Notes: a model not told the origin generated them from the sequence alone. 64,000 nt of DNA from Glutamicibacter mishrai (GCF_012221945.1 NZ_CP032549.1:2480001-2544000), one strand, 5' to 3'. Shown: positions 21,287-29,945, counted from the stretch's first letter. Numbers and translations are program-made.

Positions 21287-22675
21287 ATGAACTCATTTGG
21301 AATGAAGCTCGGGGACACAGCTATTGGGTTGGTGTATGACGGGATTGAAGAAAACGAACTGCTCTACGGGCAGATGATCATAGATGAAAACTATGGTCCG
21401 CTGCTTGTCGTATCGTTCCCAGATGACATCTTCGGGGAAAAGGATCCACACTGGTGGAAGCAAGCTGATGTCATCCCGGAAGTGTTGTGTTTCCGTTCAG
21501 TTGAAGGGAGTGCATCTTTCCTTGATTGCGTAGTTATTAGACGAAAGCGACGTTTTTCCGGTGTCTCGGAGATTACGATGCGCCCTGCGACAGTCATCTA
21601 TGATTTGGTCTCAAAGAATAAAGAAGGGCCGCTTGAAGCAACTCAAGTTACTTCTACTATTGAATATTTAGGTGAATGGCTTGATCAGGGAAGTATGACC
21701 ACTCGGCTGGAACAAGATGGTTCGGGAAAAGCAGTAGCATTCGAAATTCGTGTGGAGACGTCACCAAGCAAGAATCTCACTCTTTCGAACATGAGTGTAG
21801 AGCTATCCACTCCTTGGCGAGGGCGTTCTAATCATGGCCAGGCAAGCATTGAAACCAACGGTCAGATAAGTACCAACGCAAAGCGTCCACTTCCCGTGGA
21901 TGATCATCTGAATGTTCATAAGCGTTTACGCGATTTCTTGGTTATCTCCACGGGCAAGCCTGTAAAGATCTCTGGTCACAAGCTGAACTTTGAGGTGGAG
22001 AGCGACTCGCTAGAATTTACGCATTTCAGTACCGCTCGTGAACAGTTCGCTACTGAACATGACGTGCCCCGCGGCGTGGATCATTTGATTGATTTTAATG
22101 AAGTGGTGACATCAAAATTAGAGGCGTGGCTAGAAACTGATTCTTCACTTGCTGGTAAAACCGGAGCTCTTATTCAATTGCTCGAACGAGAGCATTTCAC
22201 TAGTACTGATCGAGTGATCTATGCGGGGATGACTGCAGAGAGCCTGGGGAAAGAACTGCCTCCGGTTCTCGGCGATACATTCACATATAGTGGGTGTCCC
22301 ACTACGAACTCTCCCGGGAAGCCGACCCAATACACATACGTATTACGATGCATTGCGCATTCGAGGTTGAATTTTACCAACTCTCCATTGAGTATCTACG
22401 AGGCGAGTAAAGCAATCGCCCAAAACTACAATAAAACTAAACACTACGAACCTGCGAAGACACCGGAACCTTCAGTGTCGATAATTCTAGGCAGAGTTCT
22501 TGCTGTAGCCCTTCGAAAATTGATGACCCGGGCGGTGCGCGCCAAGCCGCCAATGTCCTATCCTGAGCCCGATGACCGCGAAGCACGTTTTGCAGTTGGA
22601 GCGCTCGAAAACATAGGGCTGGATGAGAACGGATGGCCGCGCTACAGGGTCGTTACAGAAGATATCGAATCCTAA
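21287..22675 (+). CDS. Hypothetical protein, ApeA/HEPN-like candidate defence protein
   Basis: A 462-residue protein with low-GC codon use compared with core genes. The first 300 residues look like a beta-rich N-terminal domain of the ApeA type (LLYGQMIIDENYGPLLVV and WRGRSNHGQASIETNG strand-like segments). The last 170 residues are helical and include YVLRCIAHSRLNF and an NYNKTKHYEP element. This recalls the Asn/Arg...His signature of HEPN RNase-like domains. ApeA proteins are anti-phage HEPN proteins, but here the similarity is by eye only. The ATG at 21287 has GGAG 5 bases upstream; the open frame extends to 21014 across the resolvase relic and is not needed. Confidence 0.55.
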   Translation: MNSFGMKLGDTAIGLVYDGIEENELLYGQMIIDENYGPLLVVSFPDDIFGEKDPHWWKQADVIPEVLCFRSVEGSASFLDCVVIRRKRRFSGVSEITMRPATVIYDLVSKNKEGPLEATQVTSTIEYLGEWLDQGSMTTRLEQDGSGKAVAFEIRVETSPSKNLTLSNMSVELSTPWRGRSNHGQASIETNGQISTNAKRPLPVDDHLNVHKRLRDFLVISTGKPVKISGHKLNFEVESDSLEFTHFSTAREQFATEHDVPRGVDHLIDFNEVVTSKLEAWLETDSSLAGKTGALIQLLEREHFTSTDRVIYAGMTAESLGKELPPVLGDTFTYSGCPTTNSPGKPTQYTYVLRCIAHSRLNFTNSPLSIYEASKAIAQNYNKTKHYEPAKTPEPSVSIILGRVLAVALRKLMTRAVRAKPPMSYPEPDDREARFAVGALENIGLDENGWPRYRVVTEDIES

Positions 22676-23337
22676 TGCCCTTGCGATAACGATGTTTTTG
22701 CAACCTAGTTTTCGGCACTGGGTTTTTCTACGATCCTGACGGAGAAGTCTGTTGTTATTTCAGCCGGCCCGTTTCCGTATCTCGTCTCATGAAGAATGTG
22801 TCAAAACGACCGTCATAGGCGTGCGCATAATGACCGATGAGGGTGGTGGCGAAGTATTGGCGCGTCGGATCCAGCATTCCAGCGCATGCATTCATTGTTG
22901 CCCTCGAACAGCGCCGCGCTTTCCAGCTTCCAATGCGATCGCAAGGTCTAGGCAGTCAGTTCTTATCACTTCCAGTGGCAGGTTGAAATGTAGTTCAGGT
23001 GACAGAGCCAGAACTGCGGGCCAAGTCGATCTTCCACCGTGAAAGGATTCTATTGATTCTCAAATTCCAGCAGATTACTAGTCGGCGATCGAGGCCTGGC
23101 TAGTGGGTGGCTAGGTAAAAAGATGGATACAACAGTGATCTCGGATATTCCTAGGCTGACTAGGGTCGAAGAGAACGCGATTTGCGTGAAAAATTACTTG
23201 GTGATTCTTCGGGTAATGGGCTAGATTTAGTCTAATCATCAATATGTTGGCGCGAGACAGAGCGGCTTTAGCAATCATTGCTAATTTATTCTGTTGTGAG
23301 GTTCTTGCGCCGATTCGCACTCTTTGAAGCAGGATAA
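22676..23337. other. Intergenic region with gene relic and upstream region of surface protein
   Basis: The left half holds the frameshifted relic described separately. From about 23060 to 23337 I see no gene; it is AT-rich and presumably holds the promoter of the surface protein that follows. Confidence 0.45.
22755..23058 (-). pseudogene. Decayed gene of unknown family
   Basis: On the reverse strand, protein-like sequence can be followed only by switching frames. One segment reads SIESFHGGRSTWPAVLAL and continues through SPELHFNLPLEVIRTDCLDL; it then shifts. A second frame carries ALFEGNNECMRWNAG and the third gives DPTRQYFATTLIGHYAHAY, ending GRLK at a TAA (22757-22755). At least two frameshifts are required and no start is visible. 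The coherence of the pieces supports a dead gene rather than chance; I do not recognise the family. Confidence 0.5.
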
Positions 23338-24507
23338 TTGAAAACTAAATTAAGCGCGGCAGTAATGTCGACGGCATTGATCACGGGATTGGTGCTTAGC
23401 GGCCCGGCAGCAAATGCAGAAGTGATTTCGGATGAGGCCATCTCAACCCCCGTGGAATCATCACCGTCAGCGGACGTGCAGGCGGAGCCAGTTGCGTCTC
23501 AGTCTCCTGTAGCGGACGTCGTTGAATCCGAGGCAAGCATCCTTCCATTAGAGCCAGAGACGAAGCTCGATGCCGGCGAGTCTATTGAGGCAGAAACGTC
23601 GGAACCTGCCATTGACCCGGGAACCGAGTCCTCGGCTGCTCCAACTGCTGTATCCGAGGCGGCTGAAGAATCAGAACCCACGGTGACGGAATCAGCTGTT
23701 TTGGCAGAACCTGAAGCTACACCTGAGCTCACGGCTGAAGTGAGTGAGTCAGCCAAGGCCACCGAAACGTCATCGGACGACGTCGCAGTCGAGGACGAGG
23801 ATCCTCGCTGGGCTCAAATTGACGCGCTGATGCCCGAAGGTAGTGAGGACTGGGATGAAGCCCAGTGGGAAGCTTTCGATGAAACCGAAGCAGGCCAAGA
23901 ACTAAACCGGCTTATCGATGAAGTGCTAGCTGACGAAAGTTACTGGGAAGACGAGTACGAACTTTCTGACGAGGATCAGGCTTTCTGGGACGCTATTACC
24001 GAGCTTCTTCCTGAGGAAAGCTACGACTGGGATGAAGCGCAGTGGGAAGAATATTTCCAATCCGACAATGGCCTTGAGCTGATTGACTTGATTCTGCCAT
24101 TCATCGCCGAAAGCATCGAAAGCGATGAAGACGCCGCTGAGTTCCAGGCGTTCCTCGAAGAAGTATTTGCCCATGATCCCGACCTGCGAGCGTACTATCT
24201 TGAACTGTTCTTCGGCATCGAGGCAGCTCCCGAGGATAACGGTTCTGACGGAACCGTAACTGAAGAAGAACTGGTTCCGTCCGAGAGTGAATCTCCTTCG
24301 GCCAGTGCTGTCATCGAACCTGCAGGCCAGGTAAAACCAGCAACTTCGGTCAAGAAGGAATCGTCCAAGAAGAGCGCCGACGCTGTTGCACCGGCACTGG
24401 CAAACACCGGTTTTGACGGTGTCGCGGCTGTCGGTGTGGGGCTACTGCTGGCCTTGGCCGGTGTAGTATTTGTTGCTCTGGGCCGTCGGAAATCTGCCAA
24501 GCACTAG
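23338..24507 (+). CDS. LAXTG-type cell-surface protein, highly acidic
   Basis: A 389-residue secreted protein. A TTG start (AGGA just upstream) gives a signal peptide of about 27 residues: a Lys-containing n-region, a hydrophobic core and an ANA-AE cleavage site. Residues 30-150 are a Pro/Ser/Glu/Ala-rich stalk. Two related acidic units follow, each containing DWDEAQWE (near residues 155-205 and 215-265). The C-terminus has LANTG near residue 353, a hydrophobic helix and RRKSAKH, a sortase sorting signal of the LAXTG type associated with actinobacterial class E sortases. Function of the acidic repeat domain is unknown; adhesion or cation binding is possible. Confidence 0.85.
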   Translation: MKTKLSAAVMSTALITGLVLSGPAANAEVISDEAISTPVESSPSADVQAEPVASQSPVADVVESEASILPLEPETKLDAGESIEAETSEPAIDPGTESSAAPTAVSEAAEESEPTVTESAVLAEPEATPELTAEVSESAKATETSSDDVAVEDEDPRWAQIDALMPEGSEDWDEAQWEAFDETEAGQELNRLIDEVLADESYWEDEYELSDEDQAFWDAITELLPEESYDWDEAQWEEYFQSDNGLELIDLILPFIAESIESDEDAAEFQAFLEEVFAHDPDLRAYYLELFFGIEAAPEDNGSDGTVTEEELVPSESESPSASAVIEPAGQVKPATSVKKESSKKSADAVAPALANTGFDGVAAVGVGLLLALAGVVFVALGRRKSAKH

Positions 24508-24535
24508 TTCGGCGAGATATTACTGGCGAAATGCC

Positions 24536-24595
24536 AATTGAAGCTGTTCGGCCACCGCCTTTGAGACGGTGGCCGAACAGCTTCAATTCTTTATT
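24536..24595. terminator. Perfect 22-bp hairpin, bidirectional terminator
   Basis: A perfect 22-base inverted repeat (24536-24557 with 24567-24588) encloses a 9-base loop between two convergent genes. A T-rich run follows on the plus strand. It should end transcription of both the surface protein gene and the flavin reductase gene. Confidence 0.9.
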
Positions 24596-25116
24596 TGCGA
24601 CTTTTCATCCAAGCGGTGCCAGGCACGGTTATGGTAGACCAATCCGTTGCTGGGCTGGCCGGGTTCGCTATCTCGTTCAATGTGCGACTCAAGGGCGCGC
24701 GCGACAAAAACCGTGGAGGTGCCCGCCTGAACCCGTTCGGTGACCGCGCAACGTACCCAGGCCCGGACGCCATCGAATACCGGTTCCCCGGTGCTCAGCC
24801 TTGACCACGTTTGCTTCTGTGCGAAGCGGTCGATCCCACTGGTTGCCCCCAATTTAGCCACCTCGATGTCGTGCACATCAAGGCTGTGAACGACCAGCGT
24901 TGCTACCTTGGTCAGTACTTCTGCTGCCGAAGACAGCGCAGAAATCGAGAAAACGAGCAATGGCGGATCAACGCTGATCGAAGCCACGGACGTTGCCGTG
25001 AGGGCAACTGGTCCGTCGCCGGCATCGGCGGTTATCAGGCTTACGCCACCGGGGTGACCGCGGAAGATCGCTTTGAAATCATCTGCGGGCAACGATGGTG
25101 TCGCTGATTCTGTCAC
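24583..25116 (-). CDS. Flavin reductase family protein
   Basis: A 177-residue protein of the FMN-binding split-barrel flavin reductase family. Typical landmarks are FRGHPGGVSLITA, VALTATSVASISVDPPLLVFSI and GLVYHNRAWHRL. Such enzymes use NAD(P)H to make reduced flavin for partner oxygenases. The GTG start at 25116 lies 1 base after the TGA of the upstream methionine synthase gene, so translation is probably coupled. The frame extends further upstream inside that gene but is not needed. Its place after mesD-mesX suggests it feeds electrons to that oxygen-requiring methionine synthesis route; this is inference. Confidence 0.85.
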   Translation of the reverse strand: MTESATPSLPADDFKAIFRGHPGGVSLITADAGDGPVALTATSVASISVDPPLLVFSISALSSAAEVLTKVATLVVHSLDVHDIEVAKLGATSGIDRFAQKQTWSRLSTGEPVFDGVRAWVRCAVTERVQAGTSTVFVARALESHIERDSEPGQPSNGLVYHNRAWHRLDEKSQIKN

Positions 25117-25117
25117 T

Positions 25118-26158
25118 TCAGACGCGGGCACCAACAAGCTCCTCGCGCAGGATGCTAGCTCCTGCGCTGAGCGCATTGAGCTTGGCCAGGGCCACATCGC
25201 GGCGGAACGGGGCCATGCCGCAATTGGTGCTGGCAATCAGCTTGTCGGCATCGACAAATTCGAGTGCGTTGCGCAGAGTCTGCGCGACTTCCTCAGGAGT
25301 CTCCACAGCGTCATTGGCCACGTCGATAGCTCCGAGCATCACTCGCTTGCCGCGCACCAATTCGACAACCTCCAGCGGGACATTCGAATGGTGGGACTCC
25401 AGCGAAACGGTGTCGATGGAGGAAGCCTGCAACAGCGGGAAAGACTTCTCGTAGTGGCGCCACTGAGCGCCCAGAGTCGCTTTCCAATCGTTGTTCGCCT
25501 TGATACCGTAGCCAAAGCAGATGTGGACTACGGTCTCGGCTTTGAGTCCCTCGCAGGCGCGCTCCAGCGCAGCGATGCCCCAGTCGGCCACCTCGTCGAA
25601 GAAGACGTTGAAGGCAGGCTCGTCGAACTGGATGACATCCACCCCGGCGGCTTCCAGCTCGCGGGCTTCCTGGTTCAGGATGGTCGCGAATTCCCAGGCC
25701 AGCTTCTCGCGGCTGCGGTAGTGCGCATCGTACAAGGTGTCGACCATGGTCATGGGGCCAGGAAGGGTCCATTTGATCTGCTTGTCGGTACAGGAGCGCA
25801 GGAATTTCGCGTCCTGAACGAATACCGGCTTTTCACGTTCAACGGCACCGACGACGGTGGGGACACTGGCGTCATAGCGGTTGCGGATGCGCACGGTCTC
25901 GCGCTTCTCGAAGTCGACACCACTCAGGTGCTCAATGAACGTGGTGACAAAGTGCTGGCGCGACTGCTCGCCATCGGAGATGATGTCGATGCCGCGCTGG
26001 GCCTGCTCGAGGACCGCTGCGCGCATGGCGTCTTGCTGGCCTTCGCGCAATTGCTTGCCTTCAAGCTTCCAAGGGGACCAGAGCTTTTCAGGCTCGGCAA
26101 GCCATGACGGCTTGGGCAGGCTGCCGACAATCGACGTGGGGATAAGCGGGGAAGTCAT
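25118..26158 (-). CDS. mesD: Core (MesD-type) methionine synthase
   Basis: A 346-residue protein equivalent to the catalytic C-terminal half of MetE without the folate-binding N-terminal domain. Seen are IVGSLPKPSW at the start, SDGEQSRQHF, the LPGPMTMVDTLYD element, IQFDEPAFN, VHICFGYG and STNCGMAPF, which supply the His/Cys zinc ligands and homocysteine site. The adjacent DUF1852 gene identifies it as MesD. For that family, activity in aerobic bacteria is known to need DUF1852 and oxygen but not methyl-folate or cobalamin; the methyl donor is unsettled. It lies 18 bases after the DUF1852 gene and is followed by a flavin reductase gene. Confidence 0.88.
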   Translation of the reverse strand: MTSPLIPTSIVGSLPKPSWLAEPEKLWSPWKLEGKQLREGQQDAMRAAVLEQAQRGIDIISDGEQSRQHFVTTFIEHLSGVDFEKRETVRIRNRYDASVPTVVGAVEREKPVFVQDAKFLRSCTDKQIKWTLPGPMTMVDTLYDAHYRSREKLAWEFATILNQEARELEAAGVDVIQFDEPAFNVFFDEVADWGIAALERACEGLKAETVVHICFGYGIKANNDWKATLGAQWRHYEKSFPLLQASSIDTVSLESHHSNVPLEVVELVRGKRVMLGAIDVANDAVETPEEVAQTLRNALEFVDADKLIASTNCGMAPFRRDVALAKLNALSAGASILREELVGARV

Positions 26159-26176
26159 GAGTTATCTTTCGGAATC

Positions 26177-27169
26177 TTAGGCGACTGGAGTCGGGTAGGA
26201 GGAAGACCACTGATCTAGCAGTTGGCGATTCGGGATGATGAAATGCTCTTCGGTGAACTTGCCTTGGATCTTGCCCAACTGAGTTCGTTCTTCGCGGTCA
26301 TAAAAGACGCGAGTGGGGGAGAAGTCTTCGGCGCCCAGGCTCGGGTGGTACACAGAAGGAGCGGCCGAATTGGCGTTATAGATTTCCGGGCGATAAATCT
26401 TCTGGAACGTTTCCATCGTGCTGATGAGGCTGATCAACTGAAGGTTCGTGTAGTCATTGAGCAGGTCGCCGCGGAAGTAGAACGCCAGCGGTGCGACAGC
26501 GCCCGGCGGCATGAAGTAACGCACGCTCAAGCCCATTTTCCCGAAGTACGCGTCGGTCAATGAATTTTCATCCTGCTGGTATTCCAAACCGAGCACTGGA
26601 TGGCTGTTGCCGGTGCGGAAGTAGGTCTTGGAAGTCGAGACGCTGATGCAGACCACCGGCAGCTGGGCAAAACGCTCACGGTACGCCTGTGAGTTCAAGA
26701 AATGCTGGAAGAGCTGCCCATGGAGATCGCCAAAATCTTCCGGAAGCACCGGGGCTCCGCTGTCATTGCACGAAGCTGGAAGCACCACGCTGAAGTCGTA
26801 ATCGCGGACATAAGAAGAAAAATTATTGCCGACCATGCCCTGGGACCGGGTACCCGTGAGTTTATCCACGATCGTGGTTTCAAGCACTTCTAAAAGGGGA
26901 AATTCCTGATCGGTATTATTGGCAGAAACATGTACATTTGCGGAAATGATTTCCAATTCCAGTGCATAGCGGTCACCTTGGGGATTGTCCCAGTGAGCCT
27001 GGGAATTGAAACGGCGGTTGATCATCGTCAGGGCATTGCGAAGGTTCTCTTCGCGGCGCTCTCCGCGCGCCAAATTGGCGAAGTTTGTCGTGGTTCGAGA
27101 ATTCGCAGAAGGGGAGTAATTCTCGTCGAATCTTGTGGTGCTAATGCTGAAATTTAATGCGTCTGCCAT
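26177..27169 (-). CDS. mesX: DUF1852 protein, partner of MesD methionine synthase
   Basis: A 330-residue DUF1852 family protein. Recognisable stretches include FSISTTRFDENYSPSANSR, NFANLARGERREENLRNAL, INRRFNSQAHWDN and MGLSVRYFMPPG. This family is required together with MesD for folate-independent methionine synthesis. Its chemistry is not known; an oxygen-dependent step producing a methyl donor is an idea, not a fact. The start is placed at MADALNF (27169); the open frame reaches 27226 without a better signal. First gene of the mesX-mesD-flavin reductase operon and divergent from a LysR regulator. Confidence 0.88.
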   Translation of the reverse strand: MADALNFSISTTRFDENYSPSANSRTTTNFANLARGERREENLRNALTMINRRFNSQAHWDNPQGDRYALELEIISANVHVSANNTDQEFPLLEVLETTIVDKLTGTRSQGMVGNNFSSYVRDYDFSVVLPASCNDSGAPVLPEDFGDLHGQLFQHFLNSQAYRERFAQLPVVCISVSTSKTYFRTGNSHPVLGLEYQQDENSLTDAYFGKMGLSVRYFMPPGAVAPLAFYFRGDLLNDYTNLQLISLISTMETFQKIYRPEIYNANSAAPSVYHPSLGAEDFSPTRVFYDREERTQLGKIQGKFTEEHFIIPNRQLLDQWSSSYPTPVA

Positions 27170-27291
27170 GATGGCCAATCTGTATTTGGGAGGCCTGGAC
27201 AGGCCGAGGGGAAGTCGTTGCGTCAATCATGCAGGGTGATTCTTGATATCAGGTAACTCGATATAACTATGGATTCATATAGACTCAAACT
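27170..27291. promoter_or_regulatory. Divergent control region of mesX and lysR
   Basis: A 122-base region between two divergent starts. It holds the interrupted palindrome CTAT-N8-ATAG at 27267-27282 and a repeated AACTATGG at 27265-27272 and 27288-27295, the second overlapping the lysR start. These are candidate LysR binding sites for control of the operon and autoregulation. No promoter boxes were fixed with confidence. Confidence 0.4.
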
Positions 27292-28233
27292 ATGGTTCAG
27301 GTTTCGAATGGATTGACACTGCAGCAGCTGCGCTATTTTGTGGCGGTGGCCTCGGAGGGGTCGATCTCGGCTGCCGCCGACCTCATTTACGTCGCGCAGC
27401 CCAGCATGTCGGCGGCGATGAAGGAGCTCGAATCGCGGGTGGGGCGCACCTTGCTGGTGCGCTCGGCCAGGGGAGTGACGCTCACCGCCGAGGGCGCAGA
27501 ATTCCTCGGCTACGCCCGCCAGGTCCTGGAGCAAGTGGAACTGCTGGAGCACCGCTACCTCGGCCGGCCGGCGGCAAGACGACTGCTGGGTGTCTCAACC
27601 CAGCACTACTCCTTTGCGGTGGATGCCTTTGTCCGGATGGTCCAGGCCAGCGGGGCCGAGGAGTACCAGTTTTCGCTCCGCGAGACGCGCACCGAGGAAA
27701 TCATCGAGGACGTGCGCACGCTGCGCAGCGATATCGGGATCCTCTACCGCAACGACTTCAACCGGAAAGTCATCGACAAGCTGCTGCGCGAATCCCGCCT
27801 GGTGTTCCACCCGCTGTTCCTCGCCGACCCGCACATCTTCGTATCGCGCAGCAACCCGCTGGCCACCCGTGACCAGGTCACCCTCGAAGACCTCGAAAAC
27901 CTGCCCCGGCTGACCTTCGATCAAGGGGCGAACAACTCGTTCTACTTCGCCGAGGAAGTGCTCTCCACACGCTCCAGCCAGCGGGAAATCCAGGTCTCGG
28001 ACCGTGCGACCATCTTCAACCTGATGATCGGCCTGGGCGGGTACACGATCTCCACCGGCATCATCAGCGACGAGCTGGATCCATCCATCGTTGCCATCCC
28101 GCTGGACATCGACGAGCGCATCGAGATCGGCTGGATCGATCACGCCGCGATCCCGCTCACCGACCAGGCTCAGCGCTACCTGCAGGAAGTCCGCGCAGTG
28201 GTGGCCAGCTTCGGGGTGGAAGTGCTCGGCTGA
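27292..28233 (+). CDS. LysR family transcriptional regulator
   Basis: A 313-residue regulator. The N-terminal winged helix-turn-helix covers about residues 8-67 (LTLQQLRYFVAVASEGSISAA, VAQPSMSAAMKELESRVG, LFVRS-like LLVRSARGVTLT). The remainder is the periplasmic-binding-like effector domain. ATG start at 27292. It is transcribed divergently from mesX-mesD, the usual arrangement for a LysR protein controlling its neighbour, and lies upstream of the SAM-riboswitch-controlled PLP genes. The likely ligand is a sulfur or methionine-related metabolite, by context only. It resembles CysB/MetR-like regulators in general form but no subfamily is claimed. Confidence 0.9.
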   Translation: MVQVSNGLTLQQLRYFVAVASEGSISAAADLIYVAQPSMSAAMKELESRVGRTLLVRSARGVTLTAEGAEFLGYARQVLEQVELLEHRYLGRPAARRLLGVSTQHYSFAVDAFVRMVQASGAEEYQFSLRETRTEEIIEDVRTLRSDIGILYRNDFNRKVIDKLLRESRLVFHPLFLADPHIFVSRSNPLATRDQVTLEDLENLPRLTFDQGANNSFYFAEEVLSTRSSQREIQVSDRATIFNLMIGLGGYTISTGIISDELDPSIVAIPLDIDERIEIGWIDHAAIPLTDQAQRYLQEVRAVVASFGVEVLG

Positions 28234-28643
28234 GCCGCCAACAGCGTAACTCTCGGTCATCGAGTGCCGCTCCTTCGTCATAAACTTCCGAAAAAGCCTT
28301 GAAAGTCTCGGGGGTATTCTCATTTTGGTGCGTCACAAAGTGGCGCCAGCCACCGCGTCATCATGACAAGTGCACGACATATGAAGCTTGGCGGCCTTGT
28401 ATGAAGCCCGCCGCCCGATAGCGCTTGCACCCCTCGCAGCCCATGGCCAACCATGGAAGAACAACAAACCATCAAGAGCGACTAAGAGATCTGGCTCGTT
28501 GACGTCGCAGCAACCATCGGGAAACCGAAAGGTGCTAATGCCAGGAACGATGGAGCAGTTCCGAACGCGTTTTCGCGCTGTGCTTCGTGCCTTTGCACGA
28601 TGCCTAATCGGTGCACTCCCTCGCAGAGAATCGAGGAGGAGCT
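28234..28643. other. Leader region between lysR and the PLP enzyme genes
   Basis: No protein gene is seen in these 410 bases. The right part is the SAM riboswitch and the strong GGAGGAG ribosome site for the next gene. The left part carries a repeated TATGAAGC (about 28380 and 28401) with GGCGG/CCGCC arms around the second copy, of unknown meaning, and presumably the promoter. Confidence 0.5.
28465..28600 (+). promoter_or_regulatory. SAM-I/SAM-IV-like riboswitch
   Basis: The leader of the two PLP genes contains the conserved core of the SAM-I/IV clan. It shows ATCAAGAG (28471-28478), GAGATCTGGCTC (28486-28497), TGACGTCGCAGCAACC (28500-28515) and GGTGCTAATGCCAGGA (28531-28546). CCATC at 28469-28473 can pair with GATGG at 28549-28553 to close P1. 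A further hairpin-like GCG/CGC segment follows, as in the actinobacterial SAM-IV type. It should bind S-adenosylmethionine and lower expression of the downstream sulfur genes when SAM is plentiful. The 3' limit is approximate. Confidence 0.88.
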
Positions 28644-29945
28644 ATGAGCCAAGGAACCGACGCGGTCCACGCAGGATACCGCCCGAGCGGAGACTTCCGC
28701 CCGATGCTGCCGCCACTGCACAATTCCGCCGCCTACCAATTCCAGTCGCATGCCGAAGCGATCGAGAAGTTCGCGCTGCGCCAGGCCGGCTTCACCTACT
28801 CGCGCACCGGCAATCCCACCGTCTCGATCCTTGAACAGCGTGTGGCAGCACTGGAAGGCGGAGCCCACGCGGTGGCCACCGCCACCGGCCAGTCCGCGGT
28901 GGCGTTGTCCTTGCTGGCGCTGACCCAGGGACCCAAGCACATCGTGGCGTCCTCCTCGCTCTACGGCGGCACCGTGGATCTGCTCACCGACACCTTCGCC
29001 GACTTCGGCATCCGCATCAGCTTTGTCGACCAGGCCGATCCGGCCGCCTGGGCCGGGGCCATCGAGGACGACACCCGCGCATTCTTCCTGGAGTCCGTCT
29101 CCAACCCGCTGTGCACCGTGGCCGACCTTCCCGCTATCACGGCCATCGCCCACGAGCACAACATCCCGGTGGTCGTGGACAACACCCTGGCCACCCCGCT
29201 GAACGTGCGGCCGCTGGATCATGGCGCCGACATCGTGGTGCACTCGGCCACCAAGGGCCTGGCCGGACACGGCTCGGTACTCGGCGGGATCGTCGTGGAC
29301 TCGGGGGAATTCGACTTCTCCGACACCGCGCGCTGGCCGCAAATCGCCGCCCCGCGAGTGCGCCTGAACAACACCTCGCTGCTCGAACGCCACGGACCGG
29401 CCGCCTACGCGATGCTGGTCCGCTCCAAATTCCTGCACGATCTGGGCCCAACCTTGGCCCCGGCCAGCGCCCAGGGCATCCTGGCAGGCATCGAAACCCT
29501 GCCGGTACGCGCCGCCCACGTGCAGCGCAGCGTCACCACCCTGATTCACGAGCTCTCTGCCCACCCGGGCATCGCGGCCATCCACCACCCGTCGCTGCCC
29601 GCCCACCCCAGCCACGAGCTGGCCAAGAAGCTCACGCCGAAGGGAACCGGCTGCGTGGTGGCCATCGAGCTGGCCCACCCGTCGCTGGTTTCCCCGGTGA
29701 TCGACGGGCTCAAGCTGATTTCGCTGGCCGCAAATGTGGGGGACACCCGCACCATGATTTCGCACCCGGCCACCATGACCCACTGCCGGCTCTCTGCCTC
29801 CCAGCTGGCCGACGCCGGCCTGAACACCTCAACCCTGCGCCTCTCGGTCGGCCTGGAAGACCCAGCCGACCTGCTCGCAGACCTCACCCAGGCCCTGGAT
29901 CTGGCATTGGACCAGGCCCTGGCCCCGCAAACCCAAGGAGCATGA
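28644..29945 (+). CDS. O-acetylhomoserine sulfhydrylase-like PLP enzyme
   Basis: A 433-residue enzyme of the Cys/Met metabolism PLP family, type I fold. N-terminal GTDAVHAGYRPSGDFRP, LPPLHNSAAYQF and TYSRTGNPTVSILEQRVAALEGG are typical; the PLP-binding Lys is in HSATKGLAGHGS. The 430-residue length and AYQF region favour the O-acetylhomoserine aminocarboxypropyltransferase (MetY) group, which makes homocysteine from O-acetylhomoserine and sulfide, over the shorter cystathionine lyases. ATG at 28644 with GGAGGAG upstream; the SAM riboswitch precedes it. Together with MesD it could supply methionine by direct sulfhydrylation. The exact substrate is not proven. Confidence 0.83.
   Translation: MSQGTDAVHAGYRPSGDFRPMLPPLHNSAAYQFQSHAEAIEKFALRQAGFTYSRTGNPTVSILEQRVAALEGGAHAVATATGQSAVALSLLALTQGPKHIVASSSLYGGTVDLLTDTFADFGIRISFVDQADPAAWAGAIEDDTRAFFLESVSNPLCTVADLPAITAIAHEHNIPVVVDNTLATPLNVRPLDHGADIVVHSATKGLAGHGSVLGGIVVDSGEFDFSDTARWPQIAAPRVRLNNTSLLERHGPAAYAMLVRSKFLHDLGPTLAPASAQGILAGIETLPVRAAHVQRSVTTLIHELSAHPGIAAIHHPSLPAHPSHELAKKLTPKGTGCVVAIELAHPSLVSPVIDGLKLISLAANVGDTRTMISHPATMTHCRLSASQLADAGLNTSTLRLSVGLEDPADLLADLTQALDLALDQALAPQTQGA

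Noticed and set aside
28482..29783. Reverse-strand open frame of about 433 codons opposite the first PLP enzyme
   Set aside because: Antisense shadow; overlaps the riboswitch and a certain gene.
29111..29944. Upstream extension of the second PLP enzyme frame
   Set aside because: It runs inside the first PLP gene in another frame and gives an Arg/Pro/His-rich sequence with no conserved motif.
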